This document shows, piece after piece, positions 17,874 through 28,420 of a stretch of 64,000 nucleotides of DNA. The notes below the pieces were generated by a model. It saw nothing but the letters and a program-made list of their open reading frames with translations. It did no database searches and was not told where the DNA came from. The position numbers and the translations under genes were made by a program. Position 1 is the first letter of the stretch. Every line of letters begins with the position of its first letter. Origin of the DNA: Paraburkholderia sp. PREW-6R. Its GTDB lineage: Bacteria > Pseudomonadota > Gammaproteobacteria > Burkholderiales > Burkholderiaceae. The stretch spans positions 992,001 through 1,056,000 of the forward strand of contig NZ_CP155074.1 in assembly GCF_039621805.1 (NCBI RefSeq), written 5' to 3'.

Positions 17874-20438
17874 TCAGTCGTTCAGCAGGTTGCGGTGGTC
17901 GCGCTTCAGGTTGGCCGACGCGTAGTAGGCCTGCAGCGCGTCGGCGGAACGTTCGCCGAGCGTGCAAAGCCGCGTGAGCCAGTCGGGTTCCGGCGGCCAT
18001 TCGCCTTCCACGATGCGCGGGTAAATCTGCCGCGAATACTGATGCAGCGCCCGCGCGCCGATATTGCCGCTTGCGCCAAGCAACAGGTGCAGCGCACCAT
18101 GCGTCGATTCGAGATCGAGCGCAGAGACGCTGACTGCAAGCCGCTCCACCAGCCCGCGAATTTGTTCCACACCATTCAGGAACGAACGATCCATCAGGTC
18201 GAGCGCCACCAGTTCTTCCAGGTGCTTTTCATCGAGCAGACCGCCTTGCTCCGCGATGACGGCCGTGGGCTCGGCTGGCTGCGGCGCCGGAGGCTCTGCG
18301 CTAGCGGCTGGCAACGTGGTTCTCGCCAAAGCGCCCGTCACGCGCTGCTGCGCGAACTGGCGCGCAAGACAGGCGTACAGGGAGCCTACCTGCACGGGCT
18401 TCACCATCACTTCGTTCATGCCCGCGCCGAGGCAGGTCTGCACCGAGCCGATATCCGACTGGCTGGTCAATGCGATGATCGGCACGCTCGCATACGCGTC
18501 GGTACGCGCGCGGATCATCGCGGTGGTGTCCACGCCGCCCAATCCCGGCATGTTGACGTCGAGCACGATCGCGTCGATCGCGTTCTCCGTCTCGAGGCAC
18601 GCGAGTACGCCGTGGCCATGCTCGGCTTCGACCACGCTCGCGCCGAAACGCTCCAGATAGGCCTTGGCGACGAGGCGGCTATACGTGTCGTCATCCGCGA
18701 CGAGGATCGTTTTGCCGGAAAAGCCTTCGAACCGCTCGCCCAGCAGATGACGATTGCCGTTTTCGAACAGTGTCCGCAGCGCGGTGATCAGTTCCACCAT
18801 GCTGGACGACTTGCTGATCATGTCGTCCATCCCGGCGCGCCGCGCGAGCACGCGCGCCACGTTGCCCGGTTCCGCCGTATAGGCGGCGACCAGCACGTTC
18901 CAGTTCGGATTCCCGCGATCGGCGCGCAGCTTTTCGGTGGCCGAATAGCCGTCCATCACCGGCATGTTGATGTCCATCAGCACGAGGTCATAGGCGGTGG
19001 ACTCCCGCAGCAGCGCAAGCGCGGTAAGGCCGTTTTCCGCCTCGCTGACCTGCGCGCCGACCTTCGTGAGCGCGCGGCGCGAGCGCGCCCGTTGACCGTT
19101 GTCGTCGTCGACGATCAGTACGCGCTTGCCGCTGAAAAGCGGCGTGGCGCGCTCGAAGATCTTGCGCTCATGTTCCGCCACTTCGCTTTCGGTCACAACC
19201 GGGAACTGCAGCGTGAACTGCGTGAACTTGCCGACTTCGGAGCGACAGCTGATCGTGCCGCCGAACGCGCGCATCGCGCGCTGACAGTACGCGAGCCCGA
19301 GGCCCGTGCCTGCTGAATTACCCGCCGTGCGAAACGGCTCGAACAGGTGTGGCAGGATTTCCGGCGCGATGCCGGTTCCCGTATCGCGCACCGTGATTGC
19401 CTGCCGGTCCACGGTCAAAGTGAGCGTGGCCTTAGGGTGCGCGGCGATGTGATGCAGCGCGTTCTTGATCAGGTTGAACAACGTGAACAGGTAGACGGTT
19501 TCGTCGACCTTGAACGTAAAGTCCTCCAGCACCACGAGCCTAACCCTGCCGCGCTCTTTTTTGTCGGCGAAACCGTATTCGTCCAGAGCCTTGCGGGTCG
19601 TGGTGGCGGCGCTCAGGTAAGTGAGAAAATCGGAGCGCAGCGGCTTCGCGCTGACTTCGTCGAGCGTCATTGCGATGATGCGCAGTCCGCGCTCGATGGA
19701 CAGTTGTCCGTGCGCGACATGACGGTAGAGGCGCGCCGCACGGTCGGGCGACAACACGGGCGCGCGCTCGGGCTCCGTTGTCACGGGCAGCGCTTCTTCC
19801 ACGCGGTCCAATACGTGCTTCAACTGGCTGAGCGGGTTGCGCATTTCATGAGCGATCGAACCCGCGAGCGCCTGCAAGGCCCGGTTCTTTTCAACGAAAA
19901 TGCGCCCCTTGCTGATCGCGTGGCTAAACGCCATGCTGCACAGCACGACGACCGGCAGCAGCGCGAGATCCGACCGGTTGGCCGTGCTGAGCACGATATG
20001 AACCGGCGAGCTGATGACCGCCGCGGCCGTGCCGGCGAACATGCCGATGCCGATACACGCCATGAGCAGGATCGGATTGTCGATGCACAACGCCATGATG
20101 AAGATCATCATGACCTCGGTCATCATCCACATCGTGGAGAAAGCATTCCTGATGGCGAGGAACGTGCAAACGAAAGGCAGCACGTAGATCAGGCAACAAT
20201 GCCAGTAAACCAGCAGGAAACGGTTCAGCTGCTTCGGCCAGCGCGCCTGAAAGATCAACGGGATGCAGAGAACGGCCGCACTCAACCGCAGCAACAGGTT
20301 GTCGTACGGCTGCGGCAAGACATAGGTCCAGATAACGTAATAAACAGGGTGGCACAGGAGGCCGAGTGCGCCGCCCCATCGAATTGCAAACCGGCTTCTT
20401 TCCAGCACATCCCGCATGCTTTCGCGCGGTATTACCAT
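17874..20438 (-). CDS. CqsS-like hybrid sensor histidine kinase with two receivers and HPt
   Basis: 854 aa inner-membrane kinase. Residues about 20-175 form roughly six membrane segments, opening with CHPVYYVIWTYVLPQPYDNL, which resembles the CAI-1 sensor CqsS. Then come HisKA (His197 in GSIAHEMRNPLSQL), HATPase (NLIKNALHH, RDTGTGIAP at 351-359, GTGLGL), receiver 1 (Asp489 in LMDINMPVMDG, Lys543), receiver 2 (Asp627 in LDVNMPGLGG, Lys680) and a C-terminal HPt (His784 in HLLLGASGNIGA). A complete His-Asp-His-Asp relay is thus in one chain. The ATG at 20438 follows TTGGAGG. It starts 17 bp after the AAR-like gene and is probably in operon with it. Confidence 0.85.
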   Translation of the reverse strand: MVIPRESMRDVLERSRFAIRWGGALGLLCHPVYYVIWTYVLPQPYDNLLLRLSAAVLCIPLIFQARWPKQLNRFLLVYWHCCLIYVLPFVCTFLAIRNAFSTMWMMTEVMMIFIMALCIDNPILLMACIGIGMFAGTAAAVISSPVHIVLSTANRSDLALLPVVVLCSMAFSHAISKGRIFVEKNRALQALAGSIAHEMRNPLSQLKHVLDRVEEALPVTTEPERAPVLSPDRAARLYRHVAHGQLSIERGLRIIAMTLDEVSAKPLRSDFLTYLSAATTTRKALDEYGFADKKERGRVRLVVLEDFTFKVDETVYLFTLFNLIKNALHHIAAHPKATLTLTVDRQAITVRDTGTGIAPEILPHLFEPFRTAGNSAGTGLGLAYCQRAMRAFGGTISCRSEVGKFTQFTLQFPVVTESEVAEHERKIFERATPLFSGKRVLIVDDDNGQRARSRRALTKVGAQVSEAENGLTALALLRESTAYDLVLMDINMPVMDGYSATEKLRADRGNPNWNVLVAAYTAEPGNVARVLARRAGMDDMISKSSSMVELITALRTLFENGNRHLLGERFEGFSGKTILVADDDTYSRLVAKAYLERFGASVVEAEHGHGVLACLETENAIDAIVLDVNMPGLGGVDTTAMIRARTDAYASVPIIALTSQSDIGSVQTCLGAGMNEVMVKPVQVGSLYACLARQFAQQRVTGALARTTLPAASAEPPAPQPAEPTAVIAEQGGLLDEKHLEELVALDLMDRSFLNGVEQIRGLVERLAVSVSALDLESTHGALHLLLGASGNIGARALHQYSRQIYPRIVEGEWPPEPDWLTRLCTLGERSADALQAYYASANLKRDHRNLLND

Positions 20439-20455
20439 CTGGCCTCCAATGGCAT

Positions 20456-21682
20456 TCAGGACCCTATCAGTTCGGGCTTGCCGCGATGCTGGACATCCAG
20501 GTTGATCGCCGAACCGTTCTTGCCGTGAAATGGCCCGACTGAAAACCCGTACTTCTTCAAAAGGCCGTGAGTATAGGATACCGACCACACGGGCGGGCTG
20601 CCAATTATGAAATCGGAAGCAATGCCTTCCTGCCAGGCCGAATAGCCTTCGGCGAAACAGGTATAGCAGTCGCGCGTAGTGGGCAGTCTGAACGGGAAGC
20701 GGGAGTCGAGGCCGGCGGGACCACGCGCGAAGCACTCAATATATAGCGTATGGCCGCGCGACGCGAGTTCCGCCTCGACGCTCGCTGCCCTCGGATGCGA
20801 GTCGTCGATCCAGAAGTGCGCACGCTTCAGGTCGGCCGCCGTGAGGTACGGAACGCTGGTGCTGCTCGCGAGGATCGCGCCGTCGAATGGCGGCAGGGGC
20901 GTGTCCGCGCTGAAAGTATGAACCGACACGCGGGTGCGTCCCAACAGGTCGGCGGCCATCAGTTCATTGGCCTGATCGATCAGCAGGTTCACCTTGTCCG
21001 GCAGGTCGATCAGAACCAGTTCTTTTGGTGCATCTTTATAGAGCAGGTATTTCGCCACCGTCGTGCCGAGTCGTCCCGCGGCACCGAATAGCGCGAGTTT
21101 CGTTTTGCCGAGTTCGAGATCGAGTTCGTTACAGCAATGCACCGCCCAGTCCTTGAGCATCGCCGCCGTAGCTGCGTGGCCCGTGGTGATGTGCGGCGGC
21201 TTGACGGGACGCGGCAGCGCGCCGTAATTGCACGCGTAAGGCGTGGATGCGCCCATTGCCACCATGTTCAAACCCGCCTGCCTCGCCAGCTCCAGCGCCG
21301 GAAAGAACTGCGTCTCGCGAAAGCGCTTGATGCCGCGCGGGCTGCCGAGCCACATTTCGAGCGGGACCGGACAGGCGATATTCGCGCCGATGATCTGCGA
21401 ACCCTGATAGATCGGTGAGGCTATGAAAGGTTTGGTATTCCATAGCTCCTCTTCAAAAGCCGCATTGCGAGCTTTCACGTTATGAAAAGAAAATGAAAGT
21501 GTTTCCCAGTCTGTCGCGTGGAACAGAAATCCAACGCCGCCTTGACCGGTAGGCAGGTTGTCGCGGATCTCTTCGGGGCAAATGGTGCGTTTGAGTGCCA
21601 ACGGTGCACTGTTGGTGTGCGAATTGAGCGTGCTATGCCTGCAAAAGTCGTTCGTTATTTCTTCTTGGCGTGAAGGTTTCAT
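20456..21682 (-). CDS. AAR-like acyl reductase, candidate signal synthase
   Basis: 408 aa. The middle and C-terminal parts resemble cyanobacterial acyl-ACP reductase (AAR): FFPALELARQAGLNMVAMGA (127-146), THITTG-like HITTGHAATAA (165-175), a Rossmann motif LALFGAAGRLGTTVAKYL (196-213) and CYTCFAEG (339-346). Cys342 aligns, from memory of the Synechococcus enzyme, with the acyl-binding Cys294 in FACFAEA. AAR turns acyl-ACP or acyl-CoA into fatty aldehyde with NADPH. The N-terminal 60 residues do not look like AAR. It shares a 17-bp gap with the CqsS-like kinase. The ATG at 21682 has only a weak ribosome site. AAR-like is likely; signal synthesis is inference. Confidence 0.6.
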   Translation of the reverse strand: MKPSRQEEITNDFCRHSTLNSHTNSAPLALKRTICPEEIRDNLPTGQGGVGFLFHATDWETLSFSFHNVKARNAAFEEELWNTKPFIASPIYQGSQIIGANIACPVPLEMWLGSPRGIKRFRETQFFPALELARQAGLNMVAMGASTPYACNYGALPRPVKPPHITTGHAATAAMLKDWAVHCCNELDLELGKTKLALFGAAGRLGTTVAKYLLYKDAPKELVLIDLPDKVNLLIDQANELMAADLLGRTRVSVHTFSADTPLPPFDGAILASSTSVPYLTAADLKRAHFWIDDSHPRAASVEAELASRGHTLYIECFARGPAGLDSRFPFRLPTTRDCYTCFAEGYSAWQEGIASDFIIGSPPVWSVSYTHGLLKKYGFSVGPFHGKNGSAINLDVQHRGKPELIGS

Positions 21683-22410
21683 TTGGATTTTCCCGTGTGA
21701 TTGAATTCGCGCTGAAAAGTCAGCGCTGCTACGCCGGTCAGAATAGAGCAGCGATTCTTCAACTCTAGAGAAATCCCGGCCTGGCGTGTCTGTCTGATGG
21801 CCAGCATCGCGCAGCTTAGAGTGAACGTGCGTTCGCCAACGTTGCGAAGGCAACATATCCGGAACGGCTGCCATGTTCGCCACGCGGTTTGCCGGCAGGG
21901 GATGCGACGGTCAAACCTTTCCAAATGCGACTTCGTAATTTGCGTATCGGCCGCGCTGCGCGGGCAGATTCTTGCCCAAAGTCGCCAATTGCAGGAAAAA
22001 CCCTCCTTTTTGATGGGCCACCCTGTTGCCCTCCGTGACGCGTGCCGACACACAGGCACGGGTAATGAGCAATGCATACGTCAATCAATTAGCAATCGGG
22101 GCGCACTGTCTTCAGGCTGCGTGAACAGCGCAATGCTGTTTGCCGGGTAGGCACTACGGAACGTAAGCGGATTCGGGGATCTGGATTGGCGGTGTATTGC
22201 CCGCGACACGGCGGGACTTCCATTTTGTGCAACAGGGTAATTAGAGGCGAGACACGCTTTACCCATCAGCGGATTGGCCGCGCCGAAATAGACCTCGTTA
22301 TAAGGATTGCCAAATAACACTGCATGTTCTCGAAAGAGATCGATGTGCGGCCTGGCAATTTCCATTCGCTTTATTTTGCCGGGCCTTTTCCCGGCGCTGG
22401 ATTCAATGCC
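21683..22410. other. Divergent intergenic region
   Basis: About 730 bp between the AAR-like gene (minus) and the lipoprotein gene (plus). I see no credible gene. GCCGGG-CCTTTT-CCCGGC (22378-22395) is a small inverted repeat ending 15 bp before the lipoprotein ATG, where a ribosome site is expected; it could affect translation. Otherwise it probably holds the two promoters and unrecognised control sites. Confidence 0.55.
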
Positions 22411-24213
22411 ATGATTCGAAGACGTCAATTCCTTGAATGCCTGACCGCGCTCGGCGGAAGCTATGTGCTGAGCGCCTGCGGCGGCGGCGGTGGTGGCGGC
22501 AGTTCGAACGGCGCGCAAGCGCAAGCACAGGGGCAGACAGCAGGTACATCGTCCAACGTCGGCGGGACCGGGGCGAGCACGTCCACGGCGACGGGTTCAA
22601 CGCTGCCGGCGACATCGACAACGACGACTGCATCGGCGAGCACGTCCGTATCGGCATCGACGTCGTCTTCCTCTTCCGTGCCGGCGAATGGTGTGCCCAC
22701 AACGAGTTCCAGCGGCTCCGGTTCATCGTCGTCGAATAGCTCGTCGGGCTCTTCCAGTTCCTCCGGTTCCCATTCCAGCGCGACGAACAATTCGCCGATG
22801 GCTTCTGCCGATGGCACGGCGATGCCGCCCGCGACTTCAATCATCGACAATCAGAACGCCGTCTGGACGCTCTCGAACGGCTACGTGTCTCGCAACGGGT
22901 TGCTGGCCGGCAATAACTACAACGTGACACTGGTGCTATGGATTCGCGGGATCATTTATTCGCAGGGCACCGGCGGCCAGTTTTATGGATGGAACGGCAC
23001 GATCTGGCTGGCCTGCAACGATCCGCGCCTCGGCGGCACGTCAACGGACGGCACGGCGATCCCGCCCGCGCCGTACATCATCGACCGGGTCGGCGCGCTG
23101 TGGACCGTGGTCAACGGCGCCGTGTATCGCGACAACACTCCGGTCGGGGTCACGTCGAACGTGGCGCTGCTGCTCTGGTACGGCGGCAAGCTCTGGTACC
23201 AGGACACGGGCGGCCAGTTCCATGTCTGCAACGACGTCGACCAGTGGCTGCCGTGCCGCGATCCACGCACGGCGGTGGCGGCCACGCCCGGCATGTTCTA
23301 TGGCATCAATGGGCACTACGACTATACGTATAGCCCGAGCCAGCTCGTGTCGTTCATGCGAAACCTCGGATGTTCGACTTACCGCGTGGGCTGCACCGAC
23401 GACCCCGTGCAGCTGAACGCCGTTGTGGCCATTGCGAGAGCGTTCCAGTCGGCGGGGCTGACGCTGTTCGTGCTCATCGATTCCGGACTGCAGGATAGCA
23501 ACGGCAATTTCTTCGCCAGCGAGTCCGCCGCTTATAACCGCTCGTTGACGTGCGGCGCGACGGTTGCCGCCGCGCTCGCGCCGTACGGCGTGACCATGTA
23601 CGAATGCGGCAATGAGCTGACGCGCGCCAACGGCATCGTTGTCGATAGCGCGACGGCCGGCACCAAGGCCATCGACTTCAACAACGCCAACTGGCCTGTC
23701 ATGCGCGGCGCAATGCGCGGAATGATCGACGGCGTCAAAAGTAGACAGCCCACGGCGAAATGCGGGATCAACTTCTGCGTGGCCGACACCGGCGCATCCG
23801 ACATGCTATGGGACGGTCTGCAACCGGACGGCTCGAGCGGATACCCGACCGTGCGCTGGGACCTGACGACGTGGCACAACTACGAAGTCTACGGCGACAT
23901 TTTCGACATTGGCGCGGACGGCAACGGCCCCGCATTCGATTTGCCGACGTATTGCAAGGCGCGCTACGGCGTGCCGTTCCTGATCACCGAATGGAACACA
24001 GGCCCGGAAAAGAGCGAGTCTTATCGGGCGAACTACGTTGCCACCCAACTGGCGTCGTTCTATTCGGCGCGCAAGACCCACAATCTGCAGGCGGCAATGT
24101 ACTACGTGCTGGACAGCGGCGATACGACCTACGGGATCATGATCAACGGCGTGCCGATCGCGCTTCCGTACAATGCGTTCACGAGTTTCACCGCTGCTCA
24201 CGCGGACAATTGA
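22411..24213 (+). CDS. Tat-type lipoprotein with glycosidase-like barrel
   Basis: 600 aa. The N terminus MIRRRQFLECLTALGG has a twin-arginine RRQFL pattern and a lipobox VLSAC with Cys23. Residues about 24-132 are a Gly/Ser/Thr-rich linker. Two repeats of about 79 aa follow (about 133-211 and 212-290; DGTAxPPAxxIID, VW/LWT, LW, GGQF), possibly beta-propeller or carbohydrate-binding blades. From 294 a TIM-barrel-like domain resembles clan GH-A glycosidases, with Glu402 in ECGNE as acid/base and Glu527 in LITEWNTG as nucleophile. It is probably a surface polysaccharide hydrolase. It is divergent from the AAR-like gene; the substrate is unknown. Confidence 0.75.
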   Translation: MIRRRQFLECLTALGGSYVLSACGGGGGGGSSNGAQAQAQGQTAGTSSNVGGTGASTSTATGSTLPATSTTTTASASTSVSASTSSSSSVPANGVPTTSSSGSGSSSSNSSSGSSSSSGSHSSATNNSPMASADGTAMPPATSIIDNQNAVWTLSNGYVSRNGLLAGNNYNVTLVLWIRGIIYSQGTGGQFYGWNGTIWLACNDPRLGGTSTDGTAIPPAPYIIDRVGALWTVVNGAVYRDNTPVGVTSNVALLLWYGGKLWYQDTGGQFHVCNDVDQWLPCRDPRTAVAATPGMFYGINGHYDYTYSPSQLVSFMRNLGCSTYRVGCTDDPVQLNAVVAIARAFQSAGLTLFVLIDSGLQDSNGNFFASESAAYNRSLTCGATVAAALAPYGVTMYECGNELTRANGIVVDSATAGTKAIDFNNANWPVMRGAMRGMIDGVKSRQPTAKCGINFCVADTGASDMLWDGLQPDGSSGYPTVRWDLTTWHNYEVYGDIFDIGADGNGPAFDLPTYCKARYGVPFLITEWNTGPEKSESYRANYVATQLASFYSARKTHNLQAAMYYVLDSGDTTYGIMINGVPIALPYNAFTSFTAAHADN

Positions 24214-24313
24214 CGCGAGTTGAACGGGGGGCGTTCGCTGTCAGCCGACGTGTCGAGGCACGCAAGCGCTGCGCTTTGTCGAGGGGGTTGGGAGCAGGCT
24301 CGATCACCCGCGA

Positions 24314-25297
24314 CTAACGGCGCGTGCGGCGCGCCTTGCTGTCCGCAGCGCGCGCGCCACCTGCGTGGCCCTTGCCGGCGGTTAATGGCTGCAGCCGGTC
24401 CCATGGCGGCTCGTCGCCGAAAGCGGCCGCCAGATAGTCGATGAAGTGCCGCACCTTGAGCGACAGATGTCGCGCGCTCGGATACACCGCCTGAATGGTC
24501 AATTCCGAGGTGTGGTACTGCGGTAGCAGTGCAACCAGCTTGCCGAGCGCGATCTGTTCGCCGAACACGAACGTTGGACCATACGCAATGCCCGCGCCGG
24601 CGAGCGCGGCGGCGAGCAGCATCTGCGTATTGTTCGCGGCCATTCTGCAAGGGCCGCCAATGATATGCGCGTGCTGCTTCGCGTCGACGAGCGTCCAGTC
24701 GCCGGCGGAGACGGCCTCGCTGAACGTGAGGCGCTGCGCCCCTTGCAGATCGCCCGGCGTGCGCGGCGTGCCGTACCTTTCCAGATAGGCTGGCGACGCG
24801 CAGATCACCATGCGGCACGGCGCCAGCCGCCGCGCGACCAGGCCCGAGTCGGGCAGGCGGCCGATACGCACCGCAATATCGACGCCGGTTTCGAGCAGGT
24901 CGACATAGCGATCGCTCAACGACACTTCAATGTTCACATGCGGATGCTCGTCCAGATATTTCGCCACGACTTCGCCGAGATGCATGGCGCCGAAAGTGAC
25001 GGGCGCTGCGACCCGCAACACGCCACGCGCGCTCGCCTGTGCATCGCTCGCTTCGCGATTCGCTTCGTCGTACGCGTCGAGAATCGCCTTGCAGCGGCCG
25101 TAATAGGTCTGGCCGATATCGGTCAAACTCAGACGGCGGGTCGTGCGCTGCAACAGTCGCGCACCGAGTTCGGTTTCGATCGCGCTGACGTGCTTGCCCG
25201 CCATTGCGGCAGATAAGCCAAACCGTCGCGCGGCGGCCGCCAGACTCCCTTCCTCGACCGCCGCAACAAATAACGCCATGCTGGTTAATCGGTCCAT
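24314..25297 (-). CDS. LysR-family transcriptional regulator (CrgA-like)
   Basis: 327 aa. The HTH is in residues 1-60 (VAAVEEGSLAAAARRFGLSAA, then KHVSAIETELG) and RTTRRLSLTDIGQTYY follows, typical of the CrgA/DmlR branch. The effector-binding domain is complete; the C-terminal 25 residues are basic. It lies downstream of katG on the same strand. A strong terminator ends only 23 bp before its start codon, so it has little room for its own promoter. Targets are unknown; it converges with the lipoprotein gene. Confidence 0.88.
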   Translation of the reverse strand: MDRLTSMALFVAAVEEGSLAAAARRFGLSAAMAGKHVSAIETELGARLLQRTTRRLSLTDIGQTYYGRCKAILDAYDEANREASDAQASARGVLRVAAPVTFGAMHLGEVVAKYLDEHPHVNIEVSLSDRYVDLLETGVDIAVRIGRLPDSGLVARRLAPCRMVICASPAYLERYGTPRTPGDLQGAQRLTFSEAVSAGDWTLVDAKQHAHIIGGPCRMAANNTQMLLAAALAGAGIAYGPTFVFGEQIALGKLVALLPQYHTSELTIQAVYPSARHLSLKVRHFIDYLAAAFGDEPPWDRLQPLTAGKGHAGGARAADSKARRTRR

Positions 25298-25320
25298 GCG
25301 TGCCCTGATTCGAATGCGCC

Positions 25321-25359
25321 AAAAAAACGGCGCGACGCCGGTTTAACGGACGTCGCACC
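25321..25359 (-). terminator. Rho-independent terminator after katG
   Basis: Read on the minus strand: GGTGCGACG, a 13-base loop, CGTCGCGCC (one G-U pair in nine), then G and seven T. It lies 144 bp downstream of the katG stop and just before the LysR start. Confidence 0.8.
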
Positions 25360-25429
25360 GTTCAGTCCAGATGCCGGTGCACCGCGGCGCGAGACGGCCG
25401 CGCAGGCTGCTTCGCTGTCTTGCGCCGAC

Positions 25430-25502
25430 GCGGCCTGATTCTGCGGCCTGAGTTTGCGGCCTGGTTCCGCAGCCCGATTCTGCGGCCTGACTATGCGGAA
25501 AG
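25430..25502. repeat. 13-bp tandem repeat downstream of katG
   Basis: Five units with period 13: GCGGCCTGATTCT, GCGGCCTGAGTTT, GCGGCCTGGTTCC, GCAGCCCGATTCT and GCGGCCTGACTAT, then a partial sixth that runs into the katG stop codon. It lies between the katG stop and its terminator, in the transcript 3' end. Confidence 0.9.
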
Positions 25503-27761
<2,259 letters not shown>

Positions 27762-28420
27762 GCGTTTCTCCTTTGGGGAAGGTCTTACTACCTCTCTTTA
27801 CTGGAGCATCGGGCTGGTGCCGCACATTAACGATCCAGTTTCCTGCGTCATGGCGACGAGCTTTGCAACAAGCGACGCCAGCGACGAAACGCTGCCGCCA
27901 GTATCGGACTTCGTCGCCTTATCCACCGGGCATCGGGATGGACGGAAGACGGCACTGTGCCCGCATCTGCAGGCAATGTGCGTCATCCAATATACGCGAC
28001 AGGCTACTCCAACTGAATGCGATAGTGGCAATGGCGCTGATAGGTCACGGCTATGCCAGGTGCAATCAAGGACTGTTGAAAGTTTCGGCTCGCTTTCACG
28101 CACGGGCAATGCGGCCGCGACCTTCTCTGCATGATCGAGGCGATCTTGCCATACGCGCCAGGAAAACGCTGACAGCTTGAATTATGTCGCGAGACAAGCG
28201 CCGGCATGTTCATCGGAAGCCGGGCGCGCTGCGCGCGCTCGACTCGGATGGATGGCGCGATGAGTTCGCCCGCCGCGACTCGCCATGAGCGGTTTAAATT
28301 CGTGCTGTCGCGTCATTTTTGCAATGACATTCATGTCATTTTGTTTTGCTGCCTCTTTGCCCAGAATGCGTTGCGTGCAGGTGCAAGCCTGCGTACTCAT
28401 TCATTCAAGGAGAAGCGAAC
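27762..28420. other. Divergent intergenic region katG / NmrA-like gene
   Basis: About 660 bp with no credible gene; open frames here lack family sequence. It should hold the katG promoter on the left and the NmrA-like promoter on the right, where the palindrome at 28323-28340 lies. Confidence 0.55.
28323..28340. promoter_or_regulatory. Perfect palindrome, candidate operator
   Basis: AATGACAT-TC-ATGTCATT, eight of eight bases matching with a 2-bp spacer, in an AT-rich patch about 80 bp upstream of the NmrA-like start. It suits a dimeric repressor; no regulator gene adjoins it. Confidence 0.5.

Noticed and set aside
25430..25502. CRISPR array
   Set aside because: Units are 13 bp and adjacent with no spacers; nowhere else in the window do spaced direct repeats of 24-40 bp occur.
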